A stretch of DNA of 64,000 bases from CAVTJL01 sp963828215 (lineage in GTDB: Bacteria > Pseudomonadota > Alphaproteobacteria > Geminicoccales > Geminicoccaceae): positions 310,001 through 374,000 of the forward strand of contig CAWHFO010000051.1 of assembly GCA_963828215.1 (NCBI GenBank), written 5' to 3'. This document shows positions 17,562 through 28,921 of the stretch, one piece after another. Both the position numbers and the translations under genes were made by a program. The notes beneath the pieces are model-generated. The model worked only from the letters and a program-made list of their open reading frames with translations, had not been told where the DNA came from and searched no databases. Position 1 is the stretch's first letter. Each line of letters begins with the position of its first letter.

Positions 17562-18417
17562 CTAGCGCAGCCGCTCGGCGCTGAACCGCCTGGTCGGGCT
17601 GCGGAGCCTGTCCTGCGCCGCCACGAGCTGGAGCTCCCTGGCGCCCGCCCTGTGCGTGGCCTCGACCAGGGCGAACATGGCGCTCGTGGCCTGCCCGAGC
17701 GCCAGATCGGCGCGGCCCGTCTCGAGATGAAAGGCCAGGAGAAGGGCGGCAAAGACGTCGCCCGTGCCGTTCAGGCTCACGTCCAGCCGTGGCGTCCAGA
17801 GCGATCCAGCTCCCCTCCTCCGTGTCGGCCAGCACGGCCAGCTCCCCCGGGCGGTCGGCGGTCTCGAGGCTGGTGCAGCAGACGAGCCGGGGACCTGTCG
17901 ATCGGACCTTGGCTGCCGCAGCAAGGGCATCCTCGACCGAGCCGATCTCGCGTCCGGCGAGCCAGGCGAGCTCGAATTGGTTCGGTGTGACGATGTCGGC
18001 GGCGGGAACGGCCTCATCGCGGAAGAACTCGGGGATGCCCGGACGCACGAAGAAGCCCCGGTCGCCGTCGCCCATCACTGGGTCGCAGGTGTAGAGGACG
18101 TCGGGACGCCGCGCCCGGACCCGGCGCAGAGTGTCGAGGACCACGCTGCCCAGCGCCGCGTCCCCGAGATAGCCCGAGAGCAAGGCCCGACAGCGAGGCA
18201 GGACACCGCGGTCCTCGATGCCGGCGACGATCTCCCGGACCTGATCGACCGGCACGACGAAGCCGCGCCAGGCGCCGTAGCCCGTATGATTGCTGAAGAG
18301 CACGGTGTTGACCGGCCAGACCTCGAAGCCGAGGCGCTGGAGCGGGAAGACGGCGGCGCTGTTGCCGACATGGCCGTAGGCGACCGCCGATTGGATCGAG
18401 AGGATGCCGTCCTGCAC
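17562..18417 (-). CDS. pdxY: Pyridoxal kinase (frame break near 17788)
   Basis: Phosphorylates pyridoxal to PLP in the salvage pathway; ribokinase-like fold. Motifs: ILSIQSAVAYGHVGN, SNHTGYGAWRG, YTCDPVMGD, TPNQFELAWLAG and, after the break, LNGTGDVFAALLLA (catalytic Asp). The break fits one extra G near 17787-17791 (ACGG for ACG). Removing it gives 284 residues, the family length. The GTG at 18417 gives the conserved QDGILSIQS start; a longer start at 18456 is possible. It is divergent from pdxH. Confidence 0.84.
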
Positions 18418-18529
18418 AGCCTTGCTCTGATCGAGGGAGCGGAAGGGCCTCCCCAAAGCCGATTGCGATGGCCCTTGCCAGCCCCATGCGGCGGGCTAGG
18501 AGGGGAACCATTCGAGAGGACCTCGCCGC

Positions 18530-19166
<637 letters not shown>

Positions 19167-19233
19167 GCATCCCTTGCAGGGTCGGGCCTCGATCCCGTAA
19201 CGTCAGGGCGGCAGAGCATGCCTGGAGCCTTCC

Positions 19234-19968
19234 ATGGGCACCCGCAAGACGGTCTTCATCACCGGGGCGAGCCGAGGCATCGGTCACGCCACCGCACAGT
19301 ACTTCGTGGCCCAGGGCTGGCGCGCCATCACGCTGTCGCGCGACCCCGTGCCCCCGCAATGCCCGCGCAACGAGCGTCACGCGCACATCACGCTCGACCT
19401 TTCCGAGCCCTCCCGCCTGGCCGAGGCGATCGAGCAGTTCTACGCCATCCTCGACGGTGACGAGCTGCACGCGCTGGTCAACAATGCGGGCTACTCGCCC
19501 AAGAGCGACGCGGGCGCCCGCCTCGGCTGCCTCGACGGCACGATGGACGTGTGGCAGCAGGTGTTCGCAATCAATCTCTTCGCGCCTGTCTACTTCTGCC
19601 GGACCCTGGCCCCGCTCCTGGAGCGCGGCCGTGGCAGCATCGTCAACATCACCTCGATCGCCGGCCATCGGGTCCATCCGTTCGCAGGCAGCGCCTACAG
19701 CACATCCAAGGCTGCGCTTACCGCGTTGACCCGCGAGCTGACGGCCGACCTCGCCCATCTCGGCATCCGCGTGAATGCCGTCTGCCCCGGCGAGATCAAC
19801 ACCGCGATCCTCTCGCCCGGGACGGATCAGCTCGTCGAGCGGATCCCCATGCGCCGGCTCGGCTCGCCCGACGAGGTCGCAGCAGTCATCCACTATCTCG
19901 TGAGCGATCAGTCCTCCTACATCACCGGCGCCGAGATCCCAGTGAACGGCGGCCAGGATGTCTTCTGA
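19234..19968 (+). CDS. SDR-family NAD(P)-dependent oxidoreductase
   Basis: A 244-residue short-chain dehydrogenase. The cofactor motif GASRGIGHA is at about 10-18, NNAG at about 83-86, the catalytic Ser in NITSIAGH and YxxxK in AYSTSKAALT. The C-terminal GGQDVF end is typical of FabG-like enzymes. Substrate unknown. The ATG is preceded by GGAG-like bases 9-10 upstream. Confidence 0.88.
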   Translation: MGTRKTVFITGASRGIGHATAQYFVAQGWRAITLSRDPVPPQCPRNERHAHITLDLSEPSRLAEAIEQFYAILDGDELHALVNNAGYSPKSDAGARLGCLDGTMDVWQQVFAINLFAPVYFCRTLAPLLERGRGSIVNITSIAGHRVHPFAGSAYSTSKAALTALTRELTADLAHLGIRVNAVCPGEINTAILSPGTDQLVERIPMRRLGSPDEVAAVIHYLVSDQSSYITGAEIPVNGGQDVF

Positions 19969-20016
19969 GCCGCGGTCGGCCGGGCACGCGTCCGCGAGCG
20001 ACCTGGAGATCGAAGC

Positions 20017-20721
20017 TTGACCGAGCTGCTGTTCCGGGAGGACGCCTATCGCCGCGAGGCGTCGGCCGTCGTGATCGAGGCCGCGGAGGACGGCCTCGTC
20101 CTCGACCGCACGCTGTTCTACGCGACCTCGGGCGGACAGCCCTGCGACACGGGCGTCCTCGAGCTCGACGACGGGAGGCTGCTGCCCGTGATCGATGCCA
20201 GGAAGGACGGCGACGCCATCCTCCACGTCCTGGCACCGGGCACCGACGCGCCCGCGCCGGGGTCCGAGGTCCGCATGCGGATCGACTGGGACCGGCGCCA
20301 TCGGCACATGCGGACGCATACCGGCCTGCATCTCCTCTGTCGTGCCGTCGACGGCATCGTGACGGGTGGGCAGGTCGGCGAGCTGCGCGGCCGGCTCGAC
20401 TTCGACATTCCCGAGCCGACCCTCGACAAGGACGCCTTGACCGAGCAGCTGCGCACCTGGATCGCCGAGGATCATCCGGTGCGCGATCGCTGGATCGAGG
20501 AGGCCGAGCTGGACGCGCGCCCGGAACTCGTCCGCACCATGTCGGTCCAGCCGCCGCGCGGCCAGGGCCGCATCCGGCTGGTCGAGATCCAGGACCTCGA
20601 CCTCCAGGCCTGCGGGGGCACGCATGTCCGGAGCACGGCCGAGATCGGCCTCGTCACGGTCGCCAAGATCGAGAAGAAGGGCCGGCAGAACCGGCGCGTC
20701 ACGCTGACGATCGAGAGCTGA
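20017..20721 (+). CDS. AlaX-type alanyl-tRNA editing protein
   Basis: A free-standing editing domain related to the second half of AlaRS; it hydrolyses mischarged Ser/Gly-tRNA-Ala. It has 234 residues with the zinc motif HTGLHLLC (HxxxH, about 106-113) and QACGGTHVR (CxxxH, about 205-213). The TTG start at 20017 follows TGGAGA by about 7 bases. It is 48 bases downstream of the SDR gene. Confidence 0.88.
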   Translation: MTELLFREDAYRREASAVVIEAAEDGLVLDRTLFYATSGGQPCDTGVLELDDGRLLPVIDARKDGDAILHVLAPGTDAPAPGSEVRMRIDWDRRHRHMRTHTGLHLLCRAVDGIVTGGQVGELRGRLDFDIPEPTLDKDALTEQLRTWIAEDHPVRDRWIEEAELDARPELVRTMSVQPPRGQGRIRLVEIQDLDLQACGGTHVRSTAEIGLVTVAKIEKKGRQNRRVTLTIES

Positions 20722-20728
20722 GGCGCGG

Positions 20729-21761
20729 TCAGAGGCGGCGATAGCGCCAGACGCCGTCCGAGGCCGTCTCGCGCGCCAGCGCCCCGGTCCCGATCAGGGC
20801 GTTCAGATGGGCGAGCGTCTCGGCCAGGGCGAAGCCGACATGCTGAAGGTCCAGATCGCGGTCGAACAGCCCGCGCATCACGGTAGCGGCGCTGGCCGAG
20901 CCGGTGCAGAGATCGAGGGTTCGGGCGAGGCGCTCCTCGTGGTGCGCCCGCAGCTCCCCGATCCGCTCGTGAATTCCTCGATAGGGCCGGCCGTGCGAGG
21001 GCAGCACGAGGCAGTCTCCCGGCAGATCGGCATAGCGGTCGAGCGAGCGCTCGAAGTCGCCCAGCGGATCGGCATCGGGGGCATTGGCCCAGACTCCGAT
21101 GACGGGGGTGATCCGCGGGAGAAGCTGATCGGCCGCGATGAGGATCCGCCGCCCGCGCCGAATAGAGCGTCACCTGCTCGGGCGCATGGCCCTCGCCGAT
21201 GATGACGGACCAGCTCGTGCCGCCCGCGCGGATCTCGTCGCCGGCGCCGACACGCTCGAAGCTGGCCGGGGGCGGCACCACGCTCCGGCGGTAGAGGTTG
21301 CCGCGCTCGCGGCGCGCCTGGACCAGGTCCGCCTCGAGGCCGGCGGCGGTGTCGAGGCGGGCACCGGCCTCGACGAAGGCCGGGGTGTCGTCGAGCGCGA
21401 GCATGCGGCCCGTCAGCCACTCGGTGCGTGCCATGAGGAAGCGCGCGCCGGTCGTCTTGACGAGCCAGCCCGCCTGGCCCAGGTGGTCGGGATGGAAGTG
21501 GGTGACCAGCAGGCGGGCGACGGGCCGGCCGGCCAGCAGGCCGCCGAGCAGACGCTCCCAGAGGAGGCGCGTCGGCGCATCGCCGACGCCGGTGTCGATG
21601 AGCGTCCAGGCGTCGCCGTCATCGAGGATCCAGAGATTGATGTGATCGAGGGCGAAGGGCAGCCGCGTCCTCAGCCAGAGGATGCCCGGAGCCACGGGCA
21701 CGGGCCGGTCCAGCTCGGGGATGTCGGCCGCATAGCTCAGGCCCGCCGCCATGGTCGCCAC
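20729..21761 (-). CDS. MBL-fold metallohydrolase (frame break near 21150)
   Basis: A metallo-beta-lactamase-fold hydrolase of about 343 residues after correction. The metal motif THFHPDHLGQAG (HxHxDH) is near residue 85; GEGHAPEQVTLY gives the next His, and after the break LIAADQLLPRITPVIG and LVLPSHGRPYRGI supply the later ligands. The C-terminal winged-helix-like region (ETLAHLNALIGTGALARE) resembles LACTB2-type hydrolases. The break fits one extra G near 21147-21155. GTG 21761 follows GGAGAG; ATG 21752 is an alternative. Confidence 0.8.
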
Positions 21762-21908
21762 CGCTCTCTCCTCGTCCGCCCGGAGTGCCCGGCTTGATAT
21801 CGGGGGTGCCGGCGCTCGGGCAACCCGCGACGACGCGGGGGCATGCTGCATCGCGGCATGCCAGGAGGGCTCGACCTGTGGAGGCGCGGCCAAGTCAGGA
21901 AGAGCGAC

Positions 21909-22664
21909 ATGACGGAAAGGCCCACGACCGAGCCCGGCGCCGTCGTCCGCCGGCTGATGCGGCGCGTGCCGCGCGTGGCGCTCGGCACCACCCTGGTCGG
22001 CAGTGACGGAGCGGCCTATGTGTCGCTCGCGATGGTGGCGCTCGACCACGATGCCACGCCGCTTCTGCTCCTCTCGGACCTCGCCGACCACACGAGGAAT
22101 CTGAAGGCGGATCCGAGGGTGTCCCTTCTGTTCGACGGGACTGCCGGAGCCGCCGTGCCCCTGGCCGGCGAGCGGGCGACGATCCAGGGACGGGCGGTGC
22201 CGACGGACGATGCGACGCTCCGGGCCCGCTATGTGGCGCGCCATCCCGATGCCGCCGGCTATGCCGGCTTCCGGGATTTCAATTTCTACAGGGTCGAGAT
22301 CGAGAAGGCCCATCTGGTCGCCGGGTTCGGGCGGATCCATTGGCTGGACGGCGCTTCCGTCCTTCTCGACACGAGCGGTGCGGAGGAGCTGCGCCGGGCC
22401 GAGGCGGGGATTCTCGACCACATGAACGAGGACCACGCCGACGCGGTTCGGCTCTATGCAAGGGCTCTCCTCGGGCTGCAGGGCAAGGACTGGAGCCTGA
22501 CCGGCGTCGATCCCGAAGGCGCCGACCTGAGGTGCCCGAGCTCGGGCGCGATGGCGCGCCTCCCGTTCGAGCGCATCGTCCGCAGCCCCGGAGAGGTACG
22601 CGGCGAGCTGGTGCGCCTGGTCGAGCAGGCGCGTCGCACGGGCGGCCCCGGCAGCGCCGGATGA
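21909..22664 (+). CDS. HugZ-like FMN-binding split-barrel protein with DUF2470 domain
   Basis: A 251-residue member of the PNPOx-like split-barrel family. N-terminal barrel about 12-150 (VSLAMVALDHDATPLLLLSDLADHTRNL is the typical flavin-binding region); C-terminal DUF2470 domain with ILDHMNEDHADAV about 165-180. Homologues include HugZ-type haem oxygenases and general FMN-binding proteins; haem degradation is only a possibility here, as no haem uptake gene is near. It is divergent from the MBL-fold gene. Confidence 0.82.
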   Translation: MTERPTTEPGAVVRRLMRRVPRVALGTTLVGSDGAAYVSLAMVALDHDATPLLLLSDLADHTRNLKADPRVSLLFDGTAGAAVPLAGERATIQGRAVPTDDATLRARYVARHPDAAGYAGFRDFNFYRVEIEKAHLVAGFGRIHWLDGASVLLDTSGAEELRRAEAGILDHMNEDHADAVRLYARALLGLQGKDWSLTGVDPEGADLRCPSSGAMARLPFERIVRSPGEVRGELVRLVEQARRTGGPGSAG

Positions 22665-22682
22665 GCCCGGGCCCCGGCAGGC

Positions 22683-23312
22683 TCAGCCGAGCTGGGCCTG
22701 AACGGCGAACACCACGTCGTGGGTGCCCTCCCAGATCATCGTCGCCGCCACATAGACGATGATCAGCAGGCCGGCATAGGCGAGCCAGCGGTGACGGTCG
22801 ATCACTCGGGCGATGAAGCCGGCCGCCACAGCCATCAGCGCCACGGAGAGGACCAGCCCGAAAATCATGATCAGGGGATGGTCACGGGCGGCCCCGGCTA
22901 CGGCCAGCACATTGTCGAGCGACATCGAGATGTCGGCGGCGGCCACCTGCAGCACGGCGGAGCGGAAGGTCTTCTGCCGTCGGCGGGAGCAGATCGGTGA
23001 CCCCTCCTCGGCCGCCGCGCCTCGACTGGCGCTGATTTCCCGCCACATCTTCCAGCCGACCCAGAGCAGCAGCAGACCGCCGGCCAGAAGGAGGCCGATG
23101 ATGTCGAGCAGCTCGACAGCGACGAGAGCGAAGACACACCTCGCCACGAAGGCGATGCCGGCGCCGAGCGCGATAACCTTCTTCTGCTGTGCGGGGGGCA
23201 GGCCGGAGGCGGCCGTGCCGACGACGACGGCATTGTCGCCGGCGAGGACGATGTCGATGAGGACAACCGAGCCGAACGCCGTAAGTGCCGGTAAGAGATC
23301 GGAAAGGATCAA
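22683..23312 (-). CDS. TerC/YjbE-family integral membrane protein
   Basis: A 209-residue protein with about seven hydrophobic segments and the family's two half-repeats, each carrying an acidic metal-binding motif: LIDIVLAGDNAVVVG near 18-32 and AADISMSLDNVLAVAG near 124-139. TerC-family proteins are linked to metal (often manganese) export. I looked for a yybP-ykoY-type riboswitch upstream and did not see its conserved core. Gene symbol left open. Confidence 0.85.
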   Translation of the reverse strand: MILSDLLPALTAFGSVVLIDIVLAGDNAVVVGTAASGLPPAQQKKVIALGAGIAFVARCVFALVAVELLDIIGLLLAGGLLLLWVGWKMWREISASRGAAAEEGSPICSRRRQKTFRSAVLQVAAADISMSLDNVLAVAGAARDHPLIMIFGLVLSVALMAVAAGFIARVIDRHRWLAYAGLLIIVYVAATMIWEGTHDVVFAVQAQLG

Positions 23313-23491
23313 CCATCCCCTTGCTGCGACGGCGCCGGCTCCGGCGCGATCTATTGTCGACGGCGCGCTCGGCCCGACCCACAGGTAGTGCGCCTCCGCC
23401 GGGCGTCCATGTCGCCGGCAGCGCGCCGATGACCGCCGACCCTTGACCGTGGCGCCGCGGTGACGAGAGTGAGCCCGCCGATCCGGCTCGG

Positions 23492-24067
23492 ATGGACATG
23501 CAAGACACCCTCTTCACGGCCCCGCGTTGCACGCTCGTCCTGGGCGGCGCTCGTTCCGGCAAGAGCGTGCTGGCCGAGGCGCTCGTGCTGGGAACCGGGC
23601 TCCTGCCGGTCTACCTGGCGACAGCCGAGGCGTTGGACGAGGAGATGGAGGGACGCGTGGCCGCCCATCGTGCGCGACGCGGCCCGGCCTGGCGGCTCGT
23701 CGAGGAGCCTCTGGCGCTGGCCCTGGCCATCCGCCGCGAGACCGGGGAGGACAGGGCGGTCCTGGTCGACTGCCTCACGCTCTGGCTCACGAACCTCCTG
23801 CTTCGAGGCCAGGACGTCTCCGGCGCGGCGAGCGGCCTGATCGAGGCGCTCGCCGCCGCCGACGGCCCGACCGTGCTGGTCTCCAACGAGGTGGGACAGG
23901 GGATCGTGCCGAGGAACGCCCTCGCCCGCCGATTCGTCGACGAGGCCGGGCGCCTGCACCAGCGGCTCGCTGCGGTGGCCGGGGGAGTAGTGCTGGTCAC
24001 GGCCGGCCTGCCGCTCTGGCTCAAGGGCGGGCCGCCGACCTCGAAGGAGCGGCCTTGCACCTCCTGA
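23492..24067 (+). CDS. cobU: Adenosylcobinamide kinase / guanylyltransferase
   Basis: Bifunctional enzyme that phosphorylates adenosylcobinamide and adds GMP, late in cobalamin synthesis (CobU, also called CobP). It has 191 residues with the P-loop GGARSGKS (about 17-24), LVDCLTLWLTNLL (about 90-102) and SNEVGQGIVP. Two ATG codons at 23492 and 23498 are equally possible. The gene overlaps the start of cobN by 13 bases. Confidence 0.9.
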   Translation: MDMQDTLFTAPRCTLVLGGARSGKSVLAEALVLGTGLLPVYLATAEALDEEMEGRVAAHRARRGPAWRLVEEPLALALAIRRETGEDRAVLVDCLTLWLTNLLLRGQDVSGAASGLIEALAAADGPTVLVSNEVGQGIVPRNALARRFVDEAGRLHQRLAAVAGGVVLVTAGLPLWLKGGPPTSKERPCTS

Positions 24068-27000
24068 GCACCCGGGAGGTGCGGCTCGACGCCGGGGCCG
24101 AGCCGGTCGACCTCGGGCAGACCACCGGCGAGATTCTCTTTCTCTCGGCGGCGGACAGCGAGCTCGCCTGCCTCGCCCGAGCCCGCCAGACCCTGGGCCC
24201 GGCCTTCCCCGGCAGCGTCCGGCTGGCCAGCCTGATGCGCCTTCAGCATCCCCTCTCGGTCGACCTCCATGTCGAGCGGATCGTCTCCCATGCGCGCCTC
24301 GTCGTGCTCCGCCTGCTCGGCGGCCGCGGCTATTGGGGATACGGCCTGGAGCAGGTGGCGGAGGCCTGCAGCAGGGCCGGCATCCCGCTCGCCGCCCTGC
24401 CCGGCGACGACCGGCCCGACCCGGAGCTCGACGAGCTCAGCACGCTCGGACGCGGACGCCTGTCGACGTCTGTGGCGCTATCTCGGCGAGGGCGGCATCG
24501 CCAATGCCGAGCAATGTCTGCGCTACGCCGCCTCGCTCGTGGGCCACGGGACGGCCTGGCTGGAGCCGGCGCCGCTGCTGCGGGCGGGCCTCTATCGACC
24601 GGGCGAGGTGGCGCCGGCGCCCGACGACCTCCGCTCCGGGGGCCGACCCCTGGCGCTCGTCGTCTTCTACAGGGCCCTCGTCCAGGCCGGCGACCTCCTG
24701 CCGATCGACGCGCTGATGGCCCGGCTCGAGGCCAGGGGCTTCATGGCGGTCGGTCTCTTCGCGACGAGCCTCAAGGACCCCGACGCCGGCGCGCTCATCG
24801 AGCGGCTCCACGCCATCGACCCACCTGCCATCGTGCTGAACACCACTGGCTTCACGCTGGGCGCATCGGCAGATCCGCTGCGCCTCCTGGACGTGCCCGT
24901 CCTGCAGGTGGTCCTCGCGAGCGGCGGCCGCGAGGCCTGGCAGGAGGGCACGGCCGGCCTGCCGCCTCGCGACCTCGCGATGAGCGTGGCGCTGCCGGAG
25001 ATCGACGGGCGGTTGCTCGCTCGTGCCGTCTCGTTCAAGTCGATGGGCGAGCGCTGCCCCCTGACCGAGGTCGACCTCGTCCGCCACGAGCCTCTGGACG
25101 ACCGCATCGCCTTCACGGCCGACCTCGCGGCCGGCTGGGCGCGATTGCGGGCGACGCCCGCGGCGGAGCGAAGGGTCGCCATCGTGCTGCCGAACTACCC
25201 TTCCCGCGACGGCCGCCTCGCGAACGGCGTGGGCCTGGACACGCCCGCGAGCGCGATCGCCGTCTCGAGGGCCATGCAGGCGGGCGGGTACGGCGTTCCG
25301 ACGCTCCCGTCGGACGCAGCGGCTCTCATGGCCGAGCTCCAGCGAGGCGTCACCAACGAGCTGGCGGGACGCAGCCAGCGCGTGCGGCGGACAGAGCTGT
25401 CTCTCGCGCGCTACAGGCAGCTTCTCGAGGGACTGCCGGGCGAGCTCCGCCGCGCCGTCGACGAGAGGTGGGGCCCGCCCGAGGCCGACCCGCACGTGCA
25501 AGGCGGCAGCTTCGCCCTCGCCATCCTGCCGCTCGGCAATCTCGTGATCGGGGATCCAGCCGTCGCGCGGGTACCATGTCGACCCGAAGCGGACCTATCA
25601 CGCGCCGGACCTCGTGCCGCCGCACGGCTATCTGGCCTTCTATCAGTGGCTTCGTCACGAGCTCGGCGTCCACGCCGTCGTTCATCTCGGCAAGCACGGC
25701 AACCTCGAGTGGCTGCCCGGAAAGGCGCTGGCGCTCTCGAGTGGCTGCTGGCCGGAGGCGGTGCTGGGGCCCCTGCCCCACCTCTATCCCTTCATCGTCA
25801 ACGATCCGGGCGAGGGCACCCAGGCGAAGCGGCGGACGAGCGCGGTGATCGTCGATCACCTGACCCCGCCGCTGACCCGGGCGGAGAGCTACGGCCCGCT
25901 TCGCGAGCTCGAGCAGCTCCTGGACGAGTATGCGGAGGCCCAGCGCCTCGATCCCCGCCGCCTCGACCATCTCGCCCGTGAGATCCTGGACCGCAGCGCC
26001 GGCCTCGGCCTCGAGGCGGATCTCGGCATCGGCCCGGATGCGTCGCTTGCCGAGCGACTGGCCGCGCTGGACGCCCATCTCTGCGACGTCAAGGAGCTGC
26101 AGATCCGGGACGGGCTGCACGTCCTGGGCACGAGCCCGGCCGGCGCGCCGCTGGACGACCTGCTGGTCGGCCCTCACCCGCGTGCCTCGGGGTCCGGAGG
26201 AAGGAGCCAGCGCCTCGCTGCATCGGGCGCTGGCGCGCGACCTGGGCCTCGACGGGCTCGACCCGCTGGACGCCGATCTCGCCGCGGCCTGGGCCGGAGC
26301 GAGGCCGACGGCGCTGGCCGAGGCCTCGGCCGATCCCTGGCGGACCCATGGCGATACGGTCGAGCGGATCGAGATCCTCGCCCGGCGGCTGGTGGCCGGC
26401 GAGCGGCGCCCGGACCCGGCCTGGGGGCGGACGAGCGCTGTCCTGGACGAGATCGGGACGCGGCTCCGGCCGGCGGTCACGGCCTCGGGACCAGCCGAGA
26501 TCGAGGCCCTGCTCCGGGGGCTCGACGGGCGCTTCGTCCAGCCGGGACCGAGCGGCGCGCCGACGCGCGGCCGGACCGACGTCCTTCCTACCGGTCGCAA
26601 CTTCTTCTCGCTCGACACGCGGGCCGTGCCGACGCCGGCAGCCTGGCATCTGGGCTGGCGGTCGGCCGGGCTCGTGGTCGAGCGCTATCTGCAGCTGCAC
26701 GGCGCCTGGCCGCGCCAGGTGGCCCTCTCGGCCTGGGGAACCTCCTGCATGCGGACGGGCGGCGACGACCTCGCCCAGGCGCTGGCGCTGCTCGGCTGCC
26801 GGCCGGTATGGGATGCCAGCTCGCATCGGGTGACGGGGATCGAGGTTCTGCCGCTCGAGGTCCTGGATCGGCCGCGCGTCGACGTGACCTTCCGCGTCTC
26901 GGGCTTTTTTCGTGACGCGTTCCCGACCCAGATCGAGCTTCTGGACGACGCGATCCGGGCCGTAGCCGGGCTCGACGAGCCGCCCGACATGAATCCGCTC

Positions 27001-27771
27001 GCCGCGACGGCCCGCATGGAGACGACGCGCCTGCGGGCCGATGGGCTGGACGAGCTCGATGCCGGACGCCGGGCCACCGCCCGGATCTTCGGCTCGATGC
27101 CCGGCGCCTACGGGGCCGGGCTGCAGGCCATGATCGACGAGGGCGGCTGGGAGACCGAGGCCGACCTCGCCAGGACCTATCGGGCGTGGGGCGGCTTCGC
27201 CTATGGCCGCGGCCTGGCCGGGCAGGAGGCGCCGGACGCCTTGGAGCGCCGCCTCTCGGCCATCGAGCTGGTCCTCCACAACCAGGACAATCGCGAGCAC
27301 GATCTCCTCGACAGCGACGACTACTACCAGTTCGAGGGAGGCCTAGCCGCGGCCGTGCGGGTCGCCTCGGGCCGGCAGCCGGAGATCTTTCACAACGACC
27401 ATGCGCGGCCGGAGAGCCCCCGCGTGCGGACGCTCCGGCACGAGATCGGCCGGGTCGTGCGCGGTCGCGCCGCGAACCCCAAATGGATCGCGGGGGTGAT
27501 GCGCCACGGCTACAAGGGCGCCTTCGAGATCGCCGCGACGGTCGACTATCTCTTTGCCTTCGCGGCTACCACGCGGGTGGTCGACGACCATCATTTCGAT
27601 GCGCTGTTCGACGCCTACCTCGTCGACGAGACCGTTCGCGACTTCATCGCCGAGCACAATCCGGCAGCGCTCCGCGAGATCGCCGCCCGGTTCGCGGAGG
27701 CGATACGGCGGGGTCTCTGGCGGCCGCGCCGCAACAGCGCATCCGAGCTGTTGGCCGGTCTCGGCGCCTGA
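24055..27771 (+). CDS. cobN: Cobaltochelatase subunit CobN (three frame breaks)
   Basis: Large subunit of the ATP-dependent cobaltochelatase (CobNST), which inserts cobalt into hydrogenobyrinic acid a,c-diamide. The TTG start at 24055 has an AAGGAG site 5 bases upstream and gives the typical LHLLSTREVRLD N-terminus. Four blocks in successive frames read continuously, with hallmarks such as VVLNTTGF, PPHGYLAFYQWLR, HLGKHGNLEWLPGKAL, NLHNQDNREHDLLDSDDYYQFEGG-type C-terminal residues and HGYKGAFEIAATVDYLFAF. Breaks lie near 24448, 25550-25553 and 26169; each fits one extra G. Corrected length is about 1,237 residues, normal for CobN. Confidence 0.9.
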
Positions 27772-27775
27772 TCGC

Positions 27776-28810
27776 TCAGTGCCCGTGGCCGTGCGAGCCC
27801 CTGCCATGACCCGCGGCGTGGCTCGCTGCCGCCGAGGCGGCCTTCGCGGCTCGCCTGGCACTCCGTGCAGCCTGCCGGGCGCTTCGCGCCGCCATCTTTT
27901 TCTCTTTCGCCGTCGGCGGCGCGGCGGCTGCGACAGCGCTGTCGCTCAGCGCCGCCGAGACATTCAGGAGGCCGTGTCCGTAGACCTTGTCGACACCGAC
28001 GGCCCCGAGGTCCGTGGCGCTGTCGAGAAGGCGGGTGACGACCTGATTGCCCGTCAGATCCGGGGATTTCGCGAGGAGGCTCGCCGCCGCAGCGGCCACC
28101 TGCGGCGCCGAGAACGACGTGCCGTCCCCGAGGCTCTGGACCCCGTCGAGCCCGGTGACCGGGACACTCGTCCCGGGCGCCACGAGATAGCTCGCACGGG
28201 CCTTGCCGGCAGCGTCGCTGAAGCTCGCCAGAGTGTCGCCGCCGTCGACCGCGCCCACCACGATCGAACTGCCGCGGAGCTTCTTGCTGGCGGCCAGCCG
28301 GCCCGGATAGCCTGGGCTGGATAGGCTGTCGTTGCCCGCGGCGAACACGAGCACGGCACCGCCCTGCGCGGCGCGATCCAAGGCCCTGACGAGAGCCGAG
28401 GCGGCCTTCAACTCGCCGCCGAGGCTGAAATTCAGCACGCGAGCACCCTGGGCGATGGCATAGTCCGTGGCCTTGGCGATGTCCCGATCGAAGAAGCCGC
28501 AGCCGCCGGATCTGCAGGTGCCGGGCGAGTCCGTCCTTACCGCAAGGACCTCGGCGCTGCTCCGGGTCACGATGATGCTCGACACCTCGGTCCCGTGGCC
28601 CTCGGGATCCCCGTCCTCGGAGCTGCCGCCAGTGATGATGTCGATGCTGTTCGGATCGACACGACCGTCGAATATCGCGGCTCGCGGGTCGAGCCCGCTG
28701 TCGATCACCGCGACATCGAGGAAATCCGCGGCGGCGCCGCGAGAGCAGAGCGCCGCGAAGGCCATTGCGGCGAGCCGGATCGTCCGCAATGCGAGGGCAG
28801 GATGGGGCAT
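27776..28810 (-). CDS. Exported subtilisin-like (S8) peptidase with Ala/Arg/His-rich tail
   Basis: A 344-residue subtilase with an N-terminal signal peptide (about 1-28, ending RGAAA). The catalytic triad is visible: Asp37 in AVIDSG, His72 in EGHGTEV and Ser in GDGTSFSAP near 232; the oxyanion Asn is in AAGND near 160. There is no propeptide of normal size, so the enzyme is compact. After about residue 300 comes an unusual tail of AxxARxARR repeats ending in a His/Gly cluster (GHGRGSHGHGH). The stop is 5 bases from the cobN stop (convergent). Confidence 0.82.
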   Translation of the reverse strand: MPHPALALRTIRLAAMAFAALCSRGAAADFLDVAVIDSGLDPRAAIFDGRVDPNSIDIITGGSSEDGDPEGHGTEVSSIIVTRSSAEVLAVRTDSPGTCRSGGCGFFDRDIAKATDYAIAQGARVLNFSLGGELKAASALVRALDRAAQGGAVLVFAAGNDSLSSPGYPGRLAASKKLRGSSIVVGAVDGGDTLASFSDAAGKARASYLVAPGTSVPVTGLDGVQSLGDGTSFSAPQVAAAAASLLAKSPDLTGNQVVTRLLDSATDLGAVGVDKVYGHGLLNVSAALSDSAVAAAAPPTAKEKKMAARSARQAARSARRAAKAASAAASHAAGHGRGSHGHGH

Positions 28811-28921
28811 CGTCCGTCTCTTGCTGGCAGCTCGGTGCCTACGTGATCGGCAACGGTGAGCCGTGCCGCAGGAGAGCGCCAGTGAATCTTTGGTGAGCGG
28901 GCATACGGCGCGGCGGCCCCG

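Noticed and set aside
23313..23491. Possible manganese (yybP-ykoY) or cobalamin riboswitch between the TerC-family gene and cobU
   Set aside because: I looked for the conserved cores on both strands and saw neither.
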